Notes: a model not told the origin generated them from the letters alone. Shown: positions 43,358 to 55,984, counted from the first letter of the stretch. The stretch: 64,000 bases of DNA from Tenrec ecaudatus (GCF_050624435.1 NC_134540.1:105615739-105679738); one strand, 5' to 3'. A program made the numbers and translations.

Positions 43358-43800
43358 GTGGTAGTTACATAATTGTGTATCAACTTGAAGTGCAGGGGTG
43401 GAATCTAGCCAATCAACCTGATGGGGTCTCCTTGTGGACATGACCTTCTCATAAGGAGGGTCCTAGGAACCTCCCCTCTCTCTCTGGCTTCACCTTCCTG
43501 TTGAGAAGCCATGCTGAGACCTGAGGCAGTTCTGGAGATGTGTCCACTGGCATTGGATCCACAAGACCTTGCACCCACCAGCCTGTGACTTTCCTGCATT
43601 CTGCATCATTGCATGTGCTGTGTGAATCTGAAGAGGGATTCATGGACTAGTATTGGACTTATGGACTAGTATCAGACTTAGGACTTGATCTGGACTGGGC
43701 TGGGATGTTTGCTTGATATGTAATTACTTCTTGATATAAAGCTCTCTCTTACACATATAAGAGTGTCCCTGGATTTGTTTCTCTAGTCAACCCTAACACA
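43358..43800 (-). mobile_element. solo LTR, family A (5-bp TSD)
   Basis: TGTGGTAGTTACATAATTG to CTAGTCAACCCTAACACA, 443 bp, flanked by perfect CTCAT at 43353-43357 and 43801-43805. Confidence 0.92.
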
Positions 43801-43805
43801 CTCAT

Positions 43806-44224
43806 ATTTAGGAATTTTAAAAAATTTTAAGAGACTTGGATTTAAAAGGGCATGGGTTGGTAAAAGAATCAGTATACATATGTCAGTCCAAACATAACAC
43901 ATAATATTTTACTTTCACCTTGAAAAACAAACTTATCAGGGACTAGAGAAATCCTTGCATTCTTGGTGGTGGGTCCTTATGGCTGGGACATGAAATACCA
44001 TCAGAAATTCCAAATGATACTAACTCACAGAGTTTGCATTCATAAAGAGGTTACAGTATAAACAGCGTAGACACTGTAATTATGTTTTGTGAAGAAAATA
44101 AAAAAGAGAGATACTTACTCAGGCATTTGGATCAGTTTAGCTAATTCATTTCATGTGTAAGACAAAACACACAACACATGGCCTTTTCCTCATTTTTAAG
44201 AAACTCAGAAAGCAAGACAAAACT
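43806..44224. other. unassigned intergenic DNA
   Basis: AT-rich. Nothing recognised. Confidence 0.35.
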
Positions 44225-44396
44225 AGTGTTGTCAAGCCTGTTGGAAGCATATCCACTTTAGGACAGAGTAGAATTAACTGCCAATAAAGCTTTTCAAGGC
44301 AGTAACCTTTATGGAAGCAAACTGCTACATCTTTGGGTTTGGACTGCTCTCTCTAGTTTATCAGTATAGTATTTTAATCAATGAGCCATCAGGAAC
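44225..44396 (-). repeat. AfroSINE, diverged
   Basis: GTTGTCAAGCCTGTTGGAAG, AGGACAGAGTAGAATTAACT and ATGAGCCATCAGGAAC. Confidence 0.6.
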
Positions 44397-44905
44397 ATTT
44401 TTTAAAGTTTTTGTGGTTTAAAAAGCAAGAATATTAAAAGCATACCTGCTCTTATCAACACAATAGAGTTCTAATGATCAGGTTGGTATGCAAAAATCAG
44501 TGTTATGAGCAATTGGCTGACTACATAAGATCATTACGTTACTGACAAATTGTCCCGCTCTGTAAGTGCAACAGCAGTGCCCACCGTGGCCCAGACACGT
44601 TAGCACAGACCCTCAACGAGCACAGCCAGGGTGGCTCCACCTCACTCACCAGTGTTCCTTCCTGCACACAAAAGTTGCTAATGTGCAAAATTGTACGAAA
44701 GTAGATTTTCCCCCTATTGTCATAAATGTGAAACACTGGATAACAAGGACTGCCAGCTAAGAGAGAGTAAATGTAGTTACAATTTTATAAATAGCTATAA
44801 TGAATGATCGGGGGTTTCACCACCTTGGTGGCAATGACCAGATGAGCTTGATGATCACACCTGATTGACTATAAAAATCAATAGGTAAAAGGAGTGTGCG
44901 GTTTT
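44397..44905. other. single-copy-looking DNA
   Basis: A slightly GC-richer island at 44555-44680 in AT-rich surroundings. No exon supported. Confidence 0.35.
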
Positions 44906-45054
44906 TTCTTAACGTGTAAATCTATTTTCTAACTGTATTTCTAAATGTAAAGCTGTGGTTTTTTATTAAAATGTAAATCTATTTTCTAACTGTATTTCTG
45001 TATTTCTAAATGTAAAGCTGTGGTTTGTATTAAAATGTAAATCTATTTTCTAAC
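44906..45054 (+). repeat. tandem repeat, about 60-bp unit, 2.5 copies
   Basis: ATGTAAATCTATTTTCTAAC and AAATGTAAAGCTGTGGTTT alternate. The second copy carries an extra TGTATTTC duplication. Confidence 0.88.
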
Positions 45055-45261
45055 ATGCTGATAGAACAACTCAGAATGTGGTTGAGAGTGCTCTTAATAA
45101 GAAGTCCAATGTTTGGCCCGTGCCTGTGGTATTAAGGGCAAGTATATATAGCAGGGGGTCACTTCTCAGAGAGTAGAAATTCTCCACGATTTTCCTATAA
45201 AGACTACTTTTTTTAAAATGGAGCATCCAGATTCAGTGAATAAAAAAACCATTAAAAATTA

Positions 45262-46130
45262 GTGTTATGTTGTTTTCAGGTGCCATCGAGTCATGCTGAT
45301 CCACAGCGACGCTGTGCACAATGGAAGGAAGCAGGGTTCACCCCTGCACCCCACTAAAAATTGTTCCCATGCCTGAGGCCATCATGGCAGCCTTGTGTCA
45401 GTCCTCCTTGTGGACGGCCTTCCTCCTTCTGCTACCCTCCACTCTATCAAGTATCATGTCCTTCTCCAGGGGCTGGCCTCTCCTGATGACATGTTGAGAG
45501 TGTGTCAGATAAAGTCCTGCCATCTTGCTTTTAAGGAGTACTCTGGTTGCACTTCTTCCCAGACAGATAGGTTTGTTCTGGTACTTTCAGTGGTACTTTC
45601 CAGCAGCATAATTCAGTCCATGGGATTTTCAGTGGTCTTTTCCAGCAGCATAATCCAACCATTCAAATGCTTCTGTTTTTCTTCTGTCTTCTTTATTCAA
45701 TGTCCACCTTTCACATGCCTGTGAGACCATTGAAAATGCCATGGCTTGGGTCAGATGCACCTCAGTCCTCCCCCTAGCGTAACATCCTTGCCTTTCAATA
45801 CTCAAAAGAGGTCCTATGCAGCCGATTTACCCAGAGCAACCAGTCGATTGATTTCATGACTGCTGCTTCCATGAGCATTGGTTGTGGAGGCAAAATTCTT
45901 GATAACTTCATCTTTTGTTTAAAAGCTATCAGGATGTTACCTAGTGCTCCAGTCGTAAGGACGTTGGTCTTCTTTACGTGAGTTGCCATCCCTACTAAAG
46001 GCAACTGTCTTTGGTCTTCATCAGCAAGTGCTTCGAATCCTCCTCACTCTCAGCACGCAAGGTTGTGTCATCTGCATCCATCACTCTGTTAATAAGACTT
46101 TCTCCAATCCTGATTCTGCATTCTTCTTTT
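45262..46130 (-). pseudogene. RTE LINE, ORF2 C-terminal half
   Basis: Tail TCAGGTGCCATCGAGTCATG at the left. To the right, TTGCTTTTAAGGAGTACTCT, TCACATGCCTGTGAGACCAT and CGTGAGTTGCCATCCCTACT follow the RTE coding strand in reverse. A 30-bp piece (CTTTCCAGCAGCATAAT area) is duplicated at 45596-45655. Frames are broken. Confidence 0.8.
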
Positions 46131-46264
46131 TAAAACACCTTTATTGGCACTTAGTACACATATAACACAGGTGAATAGTTTACATTTTTCGCCCCATAAT
46201 CCTGTTTCTCTAACTATATGCTCAGCATACAAACTGAATCAGTACAGTGAGAGGATACAACCTT
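46131..46264 (-). repeat. LINE 3'-end fragment
   Basis: TTAAAACACCTTTATTGGCA then TAGTACACATATAACACAG resembles the L1M 3'-UTR start seen at 9160. Confidence 0.45.
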
Positions 46265-47135
46265 AATGTACACCTTTCCTGATTGTAAACGATGCGGGGT
46301 GCCTTTGTCCTTGGGTGAATCTGCTGGCCCTTGAAATACTAGTGACATAGCTTACAGCATGCCAAGTAACACACAAGCCACCACAGTAAGCAAACTAACA
46401 CAAGCTGCTGGTTAATGTCATGGGCTTTGGCTAAATGTATCCCCCTCCTGAACCAGTCTCAGGTTCTCAACGCGGCTCCTTAGGTGGTGTCAGTGGAATC
46501 CAGATCCCGTTGAACACACAAGTGACTAAATCCATAAATTCAAAGACTATAAAAAATGAATGTCGATCAAAAAGGGGTAAGTGCAAAGTGGAAATTCAAG
46601 TTTTCATCGACTTCAGATTTTTTGGAACTATGTAGGTGGAATAAATCTAAGATTATCTTTAAGCCTTAAAATAAAAATAGGCTGTTCAGAAGGGCAGTGC
46701 CCCTGCTGTTATTTTTCCTTCTCCCCGGTTTGCAGCACCCCCTCTTCCTGTGACCCCATTTTTCAAGACTAAAGCCTACTGCTTCAGCACTCTCCAACAG
46801 GAGAAAAGATTCCGACTTCAGAGAAATGTGGAATCTATACCCTTGGGTTGGGAATTTCCATTTTTCCTACAAATCCTTATCATCTTCCTAACAATGATCG
46901 ATGCAAATGATTTGTTTTCTGTAGCTCATAAGCAAGCAAACTCCCCAAAGTATGCATCAGTCAAAGCTCAAATAAGAAAAATATTTCTTCTCACTGATTG
47001 ACTTTGGGTTTACCTTCTTTTGGTAAGCCACACCCGTTCTGGGGCAGCACACATCCAGTGAAAAGTGAGGTGTGAATATCTATATATAATTTTATATTGG
47101 TATTATATAATATTTATGTTTAATATATATATAAA
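46265..47135. other. single-copy-looking DNA
   Basis: Nothing recognised. Contains a TATATA-rich patch at 47080-47120. Confidence 0.35.
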
Positions 47136-47321
47136 GCAAAGCCACTGACCTTGAGTTGACTTTGACTCAAAGTTAACATAGAAGAGAGTAGAACTACTCC
47201 AGGGGGTCTCTGAGACGGTAAGTGGACTGTCTCATCTTCCTCCTGTGGAATGGCCAGTGGTTTGGGACAGCCTTTCAGTTCGCCGTCCAATGCTTAACAC
47301 ACTGTACACCAGGACTCCTTG
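47136..47321 (-). repeat. AfroSINE
   Basis: GCCACTGACCTTGAGTTGAC to head complement TACACCAGGACTCCTT. Confidence 0.85.
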
Positions 47322-48009
47322 TGGCTATAAAAGACCCAGTCATGCTGACCTGATGAGAGACAGCTCTAAGGGACAGTATTTGCTCCAAGCGCCCACCAAA
47401 TGGACCAAGGCTTTGTTGAGTCTGCATCTCATGTCTGCTTCCTTCTCTGCTCAACCCTACTTTCCCCCCTCCAGTCACAGATGTTGTTCAGCAATCAGTG
47501 TCTTGTACCTCAAACTTCATTTCAGCATCTGCTTCCACTCTATAATATGTTTGCAAAATCATAAGCCTGGAGTATGTAGCTAAGGACGATTATGGACCTT
47601 TCCAGAAACTTGCTTCAAAACTAAGTGAAGTGTCTGCCATTGCCCTGTTCTCACCTTTAGGTATTGGCATCTTCTTTACCTCTCAATCGATTACTCTTGC
47701 TGGGGAGATGTCCCCTATGCTACAGTGGAACCACTTTAGATGATCATCACTCTTGTGTTACTCCAAAGAGTTGTAGGTCCTTGAATGCTTCTCTTGCTTC
47801 CTCCTAATAAATGTGGGAATCCCTTTGAGGAAGTTGGATTTTACCCAGATAAATGATCATTTTAAAAGGTTTTATATCTACACACCACACACAATTGAAG
47901 TTATTTTGCGATTCTTTCCTGTGGCTTCCCTTCTCACCTAAACACAGATGCCTCTTCAACCTAAAACACTTGTACTAACCTTTCTCTTGACAGGCAGTTC
48001 AGCCTATTA
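47322..48009. other. unassigned intergenic DNA
   Basis: No feature supported. Confidence 0.3.
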
Positions 48010-48280
48010 TTCAACCCATTAAGTCTGTGTTCTAATCAAATCTAGTTTCTCTTTAGATCCTAGGCCCATTGCTAATCCCATCCCCAGCCATGCTTCATAC
48101 TTCTCTGCCTGGATATACTTTTAAGTTCCACTCCACGTTTCTCTTCCTCCAGGAAGTCTTTCCAGTGTCCCTTGATCTTTTTGTTCACTGCACACTTGTG
48201 TTTAGGACTCATGTGTGCCATCTGTTACTCCTTTATGTGCACGCTCCTCTCCCCATCTTTACTATACAATACTCTTCATA
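48010..48280 (+). repeat. L2 3' region
   Basis: TCCACTCCACGTTTCTCTTC, CCAGGAAGTCTTTCCAGTGT and CACTGCACACTTGTGTTTAG fit the L2 3' part. Confidence 0.5.
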
Positions 48281-48351
48281 GTCTCCAAATAGTCTTGCAC
48301 TCTTTTCCTCCACTACTATCCCACCCAGAATGTCCAGTAATTTAGTTCTCT

Positions 48352-48522
48352 CAAGCCCTGGTGGCACACTGGTTAAGAACTCGGCCGCTAACCAAAAGGT
48401 CAAAGCTTTGAATCCACCAGCCATGCCCGAGGAGCAAATTTGGCACCTGCCTCCATTGAGTTAACAGCCTGGGAAATCCTAAGAGGGGTTCTACTCTATC
48501 CTATAGGACGTTATGAGGAATC
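48352..48522 (+). repeat. AfroSINE
   Basis: Head CAAGCCCTGGTGGCACACTG to tail CTATCCTATAGGACG. The final RTE-like tail is missing. Confidence 0.85.
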
Positions 48523-49676
48523 CCCTTGCAGCCAGCAAGTTACTGCTTCGTAGCAAGCAGCATACAGTCCTGTAGGTTGACTGAGTTCAATTGGAAAGTG
48601 GCTCCTTGCTCTCTGATGCAGTTACAGTCACATTTCAGCAGAAGGTTCAGTCATCCGAAGAGTCCACTGGGCTAAACATCCCGGGGCTCACTCTCGGGAA
48701 AGCTCAGCTGCGGCTGTGAACCGGAGTCCCCATTCCTGGTTTCACCATGTGGCCTTTTGCCATTCCGCTGTGCCCCAAGAGCATGAGCGTTTCAAGATTT
48801 CCAGGCCGAAGCTGCAAGGCTAACTGTGGGCTCGGAAGTTCCAGAATGTCACTTCGACGACATTCTCTGAGACAAGCAGGGCACTAAGGCTACCCCAGAT
48901 GGGAGGGGAGAGAAACGAGGCACCTCAAGATGGCATCACTGAGGACCATGTGGAATGAGAGCTATTGGTGTAGCCATCGTGGGAACGCAGTCTGCCAAGG
49001 CAGGCAACATTCCCATCTGAAACCACATCAACTTATAACTGACTGCTAAGGGGTTGGGGCTCATCCGAGGCACAGCAATCGATTCTTCTATCCTGGAGGT
49101 TCAGTGTATATTTATTTTTAATTTTTTTTTAGGTTGAGTGTATATTTAAATCATTGTTAGGAACGCCTACTGGATGATCAGAATTGAAAACGTTCAGTGT
49201 CTTAAAACTGATTAAATTTAAATAGCAAAGTAATTTTCGTAACTCAATCTAGACTTTGTATAATAAATTATTCTTGTTGTTCTAAAGACATTTGTGGGGA
49301 AGTTTGATATCTTGATTGGAGTGCGATTAGTGTATTGAATAAACTGTGGAAAGAAGATAGGTTTGGAAGGTATTTAGAAAGCTAGGTGGGACTTGGTGAA
49401 GGAGTCAAGGTTATTTCCTCGTTTTCTCGATGGCCAGTAGCTAAGCATGTTCTTCTGGGGGATGAGGAGGTATGGCCATGGGGAAGAATGCCTGTTTGGG
49501 AGGGAAGCTCCTGAGTTAGATTTCAGGTGATGTTTGATCTCTGCAGGCTGCCTTTTCTTGGGCTGCAGTTCCTCGGGGTCTTGGTGACTCTTGGATTCCT
49601 CACTTTTATTCCTCTGCTTACCCTTACTCTCCAATGTCCCTCTGCAAAACCCCGAGCGTCAGCTCTCTGAGGCCGG
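48523..49676. other. single-copy-looking DNA
   Basis: Moderately GC-rich at 48680-48960, AT-rich after 49080. It may contain an old LTR at 48630-49060, but no diagnostic end was found. Confidence 0.3.
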
Positions 49677-49738
49677 GGGCTGCCCAGCTTGCTCGGGGCT
49701 GCCCAGCTTGCTCGGGGCTGCCCAGCTTGCTCGCGGCT
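49677..49738 (+). repeat. tandem repeat, 19-bp unit, 3 copies
   Basis: GGGCTGCCCAGCTTGCTCG repeated three times, the last with one change (GCGG). Confidence 0.95.
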
Positions 49739-50454
49739 GCACTTCCAGCTCTGAGCACAGAGCTGGTCACATGCAAAGTGAGGAGAGGAGAAGTGTGAAG
49801 GGTGCCCTTTGTTAGTTTTAAGGTCTGGCTGGCAAGCTTAAAGCTACAGAATACAGTGCCACATTTGCTGGACTGTAAAACCGAAAATTTCCCTTGAAAA
49901 CGTGTAAAACCAAGCAAGCGAGTTTTCAACATAACTTGAAAACAACTTTCACTGCCTGTACACTTAACGATGAACGCTATATGTTATCTCACTCTTGAGG
50001 AAAGTGAAAAATAAAAAAGAAAGATTGCTACAGTTTTTTCTTGCAGATTTGCTATCAGACTGTTTTTTAAATACTTCCCAGAAGAGGTCATTCTCTATTA
50101 ACATTTCCCAAAAATGTCATTGTGCCCTTTCCTTATGTTCCCTACCCAACTAGATTGCTCTCCAGATCTGCGCTTCAGGGGGATTTGGAGAAGGTGGATC
50201 CTGCACTCCACCTCCTTTAGACACTCACTCCCCTCCTCATATTCAGTGTACCTAGCTTTCACTCAACCCGTGTCTAAAGACTCGCCACCAGTGTGTGTCA
50301 GGCAGGACTTTACCCACTGAGGGCACCAAAAACCAACCAAGCAAACAAACGGAAACTCCAGGGCTGACACGCCAGTTCTGCCTCATTAGGACCTCGTGTT
50401 TTACAAAGTAGCACTGAGTACTATGGGATGTACTGAGTTGTCATCTGTACAGAA
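49739..50454. other. single-copy-looking DNA
   Basis: No exon or repeat recognised. Confidence 0.35.
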
Positions 50455-50655
50455 AGGTGCTCTGGTGGTGCAGCCGTTGATCCTTCAGCTGCTAACTGAA
50501 AGGTCAGCAGTTGAACCCACCAGTGGCTCCACAGGAGTAAAGAGCTGGCAATCTGCTCCTGTTAAGGTGACAGCCTGGGAAAGTCCAGGGGGGAGTTCTA
50601 TGAAATTCATAAAGTTGCCATGAGTCAGAATTGACTTGTTGGTATACAACAACAA
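50455..50655 (+). repeat. AfroSINE with A-rich tail
   Basis: Head GGTGCTCTGGTGGTGCAGCC, B-box region GGTCAGCAGTTGAACCCACC, tail CCATGAGTCAGAATTGACTT, then ACAACAACAACC. Confidence 0.9.
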
Positions 50656-50667
50656 CCACCAATCTAT

Positions 50668-50762
50668 GTGGAAGCAGATCACCAGATCTTTCTTCTGTGG
50701 CACCATGGGAAAGGTTGGAACCACCAACCTTGTAGGTTAATAGTCGAATGGAAACCATTTAA
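50668..50762 (-). repeat. AfroSINE, head half
   Basis: GTGGAAGCAGATCACCAGAT to ACCACCAACCTTGTAGGTTA. It faces the preceding copy. Confidence 0.65.
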
Positions 50763-51214
50763 GGTAGGGTCCCTGTCCTAGAGACACTTGCACTCCAGCA
50801 GAGACTACTGTCTAGTATGCTCCATCTGCACCTGTCAGGCCATGGCCTTAGGCCCAAGGTCTCTCCAGTGTCATGGACGCCTGCTTGGCATGCTGTGGGC
50901 AGTTCTAGACAGTGTGATGATGTGGCTATGCGAATTAATAGATCCTTAACCGTGGGGAACTAACGCTGAAGGAAATATGACAAGGATTAGTATCCCATGG
51001 TAGGAAAGCCTCCACTTTGGAAAATTAGAGGTAAAGTCAAAGTACATCATCCTGCTTTAAATTCCATCCCCACCGATTCTACCCTAATCAGCTATGCTGC
51101 CTTAAAGTGAGCCCGGGGTTGATTTCATCTCCTTACAGAAAGCAGACAGTATCCTTTTGTCCTCACACCTTCCCCCAATGCAGGTATTAGGTTTCCTCCC
51201 CAATGAGCTCAGGG
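50763..51214. other. unassigned intergenic DNA
   Basis: No feature supported. Confidence 0.3.
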
Positions 51215-51475
51215 ACCTTGATGTAGATACCACCCGCCTTGTGACACATGTAACTACTGAACATGCATGTCTTAGGCTACCTATAAACGTCCCAAGTAAC
51301 TAAAAGCTCTCTCTCCTCCCAGTTCCAAGTGAATCATGAAGAGGGACCGAGGGGCGCATGCTGCCATCAATGTGTCTGTCTCCCTGTTGTATTCCCTCCC
51401 CTCTCTTTCCTGTCCTCTCTGACTTCACTGTCATCTTGCATGTTATCGCCGCACAGTCGCGCCTAATGGCCCTTC
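51215..51475 (+). repeat. ERV LTR 3' part, related to 7322-8040
   Basis: TAAAAGCTCTCTCTCCTCCC, GTGAATCATGAAGAGGG and CACAGTCGCGCCTAATGG parallel the order of blocks near the end of the LTR at 7322. Diverged; left edge not defined. Confidence 0.45.
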
Positions 51476-52599
51476 GGTTGCTGGAGGCTGGTTTCCTCTC
51501 ACCCTTAACCTCTAGTTGCATAAAGCATCTGAACAGTATCACCTGCACAGAGCTCCTTTGTGCCAGCGAGAGCCATCGCAATGGGGTGGCCATTTCAACC
51601 CAGGGAGCAAAATCTCAGACTCACGCAGACATCTTCCCCAGCGGGAGTCCACTCCTTCCGGTCCATCAGTCCTGGCACTCCTGTCCCTCGCTGTTTCAAC
51701 ACATGGCTCGTGGGATACGCAGTCTCACTTCAAATATTGCACTATGCTGGGAAATAAAAGACATGAAAACAACTAACTGGAGCCTAGGTAAAAATGATAG
51801 CAAAATGAGTTGCTAATTCACCTTAGTCCTTGAACTTAATTGCTAGGTGGCAGCTAATCTTAGATATTTTCAATAATGCTGCACATGAGTACCACTGTCA
51901 AAGGCATATATGGGTGGTGTGTGTGTGTGTGTGTGTGTGTGCATATGCGTATGAACAGGGATTAAAATGGGCTTTCAAATATTTACTTAAAATGGCTTAC
52001 CATTGCTTATTTTCTACTTCAAAAAGATTTTCTCTACACCATGGGCCAACACTGCATACAAGTGTTAATCATCCATGTGGAATTCTATATTTATAAATGC
52101 TCTTAAAGGCCACTCCTCTTCCTGGCCCCTACCAATTGAGCTTACAAGTCATGGCCCTTGGGACAGGGAAAAACCAGTCTGCTTATTTGTTAAATTTGTT
52201 TTCACAGCCAAGTTGCCTAACCGACTTGAACTTCCAGGTTCACAAATACCTGTGGACCTGTTGAAAACGAGTCAAACAAATTAAATTTTTTCCTAGAGTC
52301 AGAAATGTGTCAATGATTTTCCTATGTCCAGCAGGGTGTGTGTTGTTCAAAGCAGATAAAGGGTGAGGTCACCGTGCTGCATACATTATGCAGCTGTCTG
52401 GTGTCTAAGTCATTGCCCATGAATATGTGAAGCATGGTTATGATTGTTTTGAGCATACTAGGTGGTTTGTCTGACTCAATATTTCTCTTTGAGCGAAAAA
52501 ACATCAGTAGACAAAAAATAAACAAGCCCTTCGTGTGAATTACACTATAAAACCAGGTGTGTGGAAGCTTATTTCCAAAGCAGGTAATAGACTTGCTCC
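51476..52599. other. unassigned DNA with (GT)n
   Basis: Has a (GT)12 run at 51917-51940. The 152-codon frame 51358-51816 overlaps the LTR end and shows no family resemblance. Confidence 0.3.
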
Positions 52600-53165
52600 C
52601 TCTCAGAAGGGCCGCATGGCAGGGATGATATATCCAGGGTGCGGTACAGCACTGATGAACCACATAACTATCCTCTAGTTCTGTAATATTTCCTTCCCTT
52701 ACTATTATGGTTTTTGTTTTATGTCACTAATCTTGTTAGATTTGTGTATGTTCATATGCATAATTAAGATAATTTGATCCATGAAAACCAAGATGGATAA
52801 TCCTTCAGAAACAGTAAAGGGAGTAATGGATCCCTAAGGGTCTGGGAAGAGAGACAGTCAAGTGGAAGCTATACCATTGACGGCTGTATAACCCCACTTG
52901 AGGGGGACAAACAACAGAATTGTACGTGAATGGATATATTGGATGGGGTCAGATATGACAACAAATAAATCAATAACAAGGGTTCCTAGGGGGCATGGTG
53001 GGGAGGAAAAGGATAAAGGGGAGCTGATATCAAGTTGTTCAAGAAACCAGAACATGTTTTGAAACTGCTTGTTGTGGCAGTTGTACTCTACTGCTTGATG
53101 TGATTGAACTGTGGAATGTTAGGATCTCTGTAAGAGCTCCCAATAAAATGATACATTAAAAAAAT
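52600..53165 (+). mobile_element. tenrec-type L1 3' UTR, 5'-truncated
   Basis: ATCCAGGGTGCGGTACAGCA to CCCAATAAAATGATACATTA and an A tail. Confidence 0.85.
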
Positions 53166-53312
53166 CTGTATATGAAAAAAAGTCTTGTCCATATCAGTCA
53201 GTGACTCATCATACACCTGGCTACTCAGGTCAAAAGTCTGAGTCACGCTTGATAGGTCTCTTTTCCTTACCTCTCCCCCATCCCGTCCCCCATATTGATT
53301 TTTAAATTTTTT

Positions 53313-53674
53313 TTCCTGAGGAACACCAAAAGGTTTTTATTAAAAAGAAACAGTAAAAGCAATTTTTATCAATTTTGTTAAACACAAAGATGATCAGAGA
53401 ATTATCAACTAATGGCAGCATTTAGAGAGCAATTTTAATGTAAATATGGGTCATATCAGCATATCATCACTACAGATCCTTGTAATGATATAAACAGTAA
53501 AGTGTTCCATGAGCAAAACTTAAATTTGCCTGCCCTTACAGGAAAGAGCAATACATGAGTTGGCTGAAGCAAGCTTAAGAGTAAATTTGCTGCTCTAAAT
53601 ATTTCCCTAAATTTTTCTAGTATTGTCTTTTTGTTGTTGTTGTTGTTAAATTAATAAATCTTTTTATTGGGGCT
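53313..53674 (-). pseudogene. mRNA 3'-UTR retrocopy joined to an L1 3' end
   Basis: Minus strand, right to left: 53674-53630 reads CAGCCCCAATAAAAAGATTT and an AACAACAACAACAA tract, the end of a tenrec-type L1. Then about 300 bp of unknown, non-repeat sequence ends in AATAAA (53341-53336) and an A run at 53314. Identical 16-bp flanks GATTTTTAAATTTTTT lie at 53297-53312 and 53675-53690, so the two parts probably entered as one insertion. I do not recognise the mRNA. Confidence 0.6.
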
Positions 53675-53690
53675 GATTTTTAAATTTTTT

Positions 53691-53945
53691 ATTAAAATAT
53701 CATTTTATTGGGGGCTCTAACAACTCTTATAACAATCCATACATCAGTTGTATCAAGCATATTTGTACATATGTTGCCATCATTCTTTTCTATACATTTA
53801 CTTTCTCTTGAGCCCTTGGTATCAGCTCCTCTGCCCCCACCCCATCCTCATAACCCCTTGATAAATTATAAATTATTTTTATTTTCATATCTTACACCGA
53901 CTACTGTCTCCTTTCCCCCATGGTTTCTGTTGTTCGTCCCCCTGG

Positions 53946-54006
<61 letters not shown>

Positions 54007-55640
54007 ATGTGTTGATCATTGTGATTGATTCTCCCTTCTTCCCCTCCTCTCCTGCTACCCTTCTGATATCTCTACTCCCATTCCTGTTCCTGGATTCCAT
54101 GTTTCGTGAGCGTTTCACTTTATCTGTACCTGTGCGCGTGCTCTGGTCTAGCCTGCAGTGAAAGGCAGCACTGAGGTCATGATAGTGGGGGTTGAGGAAG
54201 CCTACAGGAACCAGAGGAATAGTGTCTGTTTCATCAGTGCTTTACTGTGCCCTGGGTTGACTCATCCCTTCTCTGTGACCCCTTTGTGAGGAGATGTCCC
54301 ATCGTCTACAGATGGGCTTTGGGTCTCTGCTCCAACCCCCTCATTCTCACCAATATAGTATTTTGTTTGTTTGTTATGGGTCTTCTGATGCCTCTTACCT
54401 GGTTCCAATGACACCTCATGATCACACAGGCTGGTGTGCTTCTTCCACGTGGACTAATTGCTTTGCTGCTAGATGGCTACTTGTTTAACTTCAATCCTTT
54501 AAAACCCCAGACACTTATCTTTAACAGCCAGGCACCATCCGCTTTCTTCACCACACTTGTTCAGGTACCCATTTTGTATACAGCAATTGTGCCGGGAGGG
54601 TGAACATCACAGAATGCCAATTTGTTAGAACAAAGTGTTCTTGTGTTGAGGGAGGGTATGAACAGAGGCCCAAAGTTCATCCCCTACCTCAGTGTATTGC
54701 TATATATGTACATAGGCCAATATCTCTATATTTGTTCATTATATATTTATGTAAGTACACACCTATGCTTATACCTTTATCCATAGCGTTGCTTCCTAGA
54801 TCATTCCTCTGTTTCCTTTCACCTTCCTCCTGCCCCACCATTAAGCTCACCCTACTTCTACCTCTTAGTACTTCCTCTCAGCTAGATTGCAGTTGCTCCA
54901 ACACCCCCAAGATATCTATATTCACCTCGTTGTTGATTTTAATCCCCTAGTTGTTCATTCCCCTGTCAATGGCGTTGTTTAAATACCGCTTCCTTTCCCT
55001 GCCTCCCTCTCCCCCAAATCCCTCAGGGACCATTGGTCCAGTTGCTTTCTCCTTGAGCTTGCTTCCCATGCCTATCTTATATAAGTAGGCAAAGCAACAA
55101 TAACAGAGACCAAACAAAAGATTGAACATAAGAAAAAAAACCATATGTAATTCCAGGTCTGTCTGCTGACCTTTACGACTGTCCCCCACTGGTCCTGGGG
55201 GAATTCCAGGAGCTGCCCTTCTTAGCCTGAAGTCCATTTTTGGGCTCTTCAGGGGCTTTGTGGCTTGGCTTTGCTCCCATTGCTAATCTGTTATGTTCCC
55301 TTCTTGGTTCACCCCACTGAGAGTGGTTCAGACCGGACTAACTCCCCATCATGTGTCCCTAGTATTGTCCCCTGTGGTGATGTGCTCCAGTAAGGGGACA
55401 ACATGCCTTGAACTGTTGTCACCCCTACACCCCTCTCTGTGCCTTAGTGGTTCTGTGCAGGGACGTCTTCCTCTGGGCGTGGTGTGCTGCTATGGGGTCT
55501 AGACCATCCCTTTCTTTTTCCTTCTTGGTTTGCTTCTGTGTGGGCGTGGTCTACCAGCCCCCCCCCCAACCTGTAGGTTTAGTGTTGTTCTCTGTAGCAC
55601 ATACTTTTAGGGAGGGGTCAGTTTGACTCTGAATGAGGCT
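53691..55640 (-). mobile_element. tenrec-type L1 3' UTR, about 1.95 kb
   Basis: From the T-rich end at 53691 (ATATCATTTTATTGGGGGCT) to about 55640. The minus strand holds the second copy of the hydrophobic open frame (55237-54947). It reaches further 5' than the 61893 copy, with ACCAAGAAGGGAACATAACA shared by both. It includes (GT)28 at 53949-54004. Confidence 0.8.
53949..54004 (+). repeat. (GT)28 microsatellite
   Basis: 56 bp without interruption, inside the L1 3' UTR. Confidence 0.97.
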
Positions 55641-55984
55641 GGCCCCATATTGATTATTAACCAAGTTTTTTGCCTCTGGCTTGAAAATACTTACATTCTC
55701 CAAGCTGCAGCTTCTTGTTCCATCCACTAGCATAGTTTTGTGCACGCCAACAGACAGCTCCTCCTGGAGAACTGAAACAATTTGGTCCTTATTGATAAAT
55801 TGGACCAAAAATATTCTGCAAGACAAAACATACTATAACAAAACCCAATAAAACTGTTACGGTGGAAACAAAACAAAGATAAACAACCAGACATGTATCT
55901 GCCACATTCATGGCCAGATTTTAAAATATTGAACTAGAGATATGGGAAATCTATTGGAACCGTTTACTAAAACAAAAGAAAGGA
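55641..55984. other. unassigned intergenic DNA
   Basis: No feature supported. Confidence 0.3.

Noticed and set aside
44906-45054. CRISPR-like array
   Set aside because: Direct tandem duplication without unique spacers, in a vertebrate genome.
51358-51816. 152-codon plus-strand frame
   Set aside because: Overlaps an ERV LTR end, no splice or homologue support.
53708-54161. Frames with long Val-Cys runs
   Set aside because: Translation of (GT)n.
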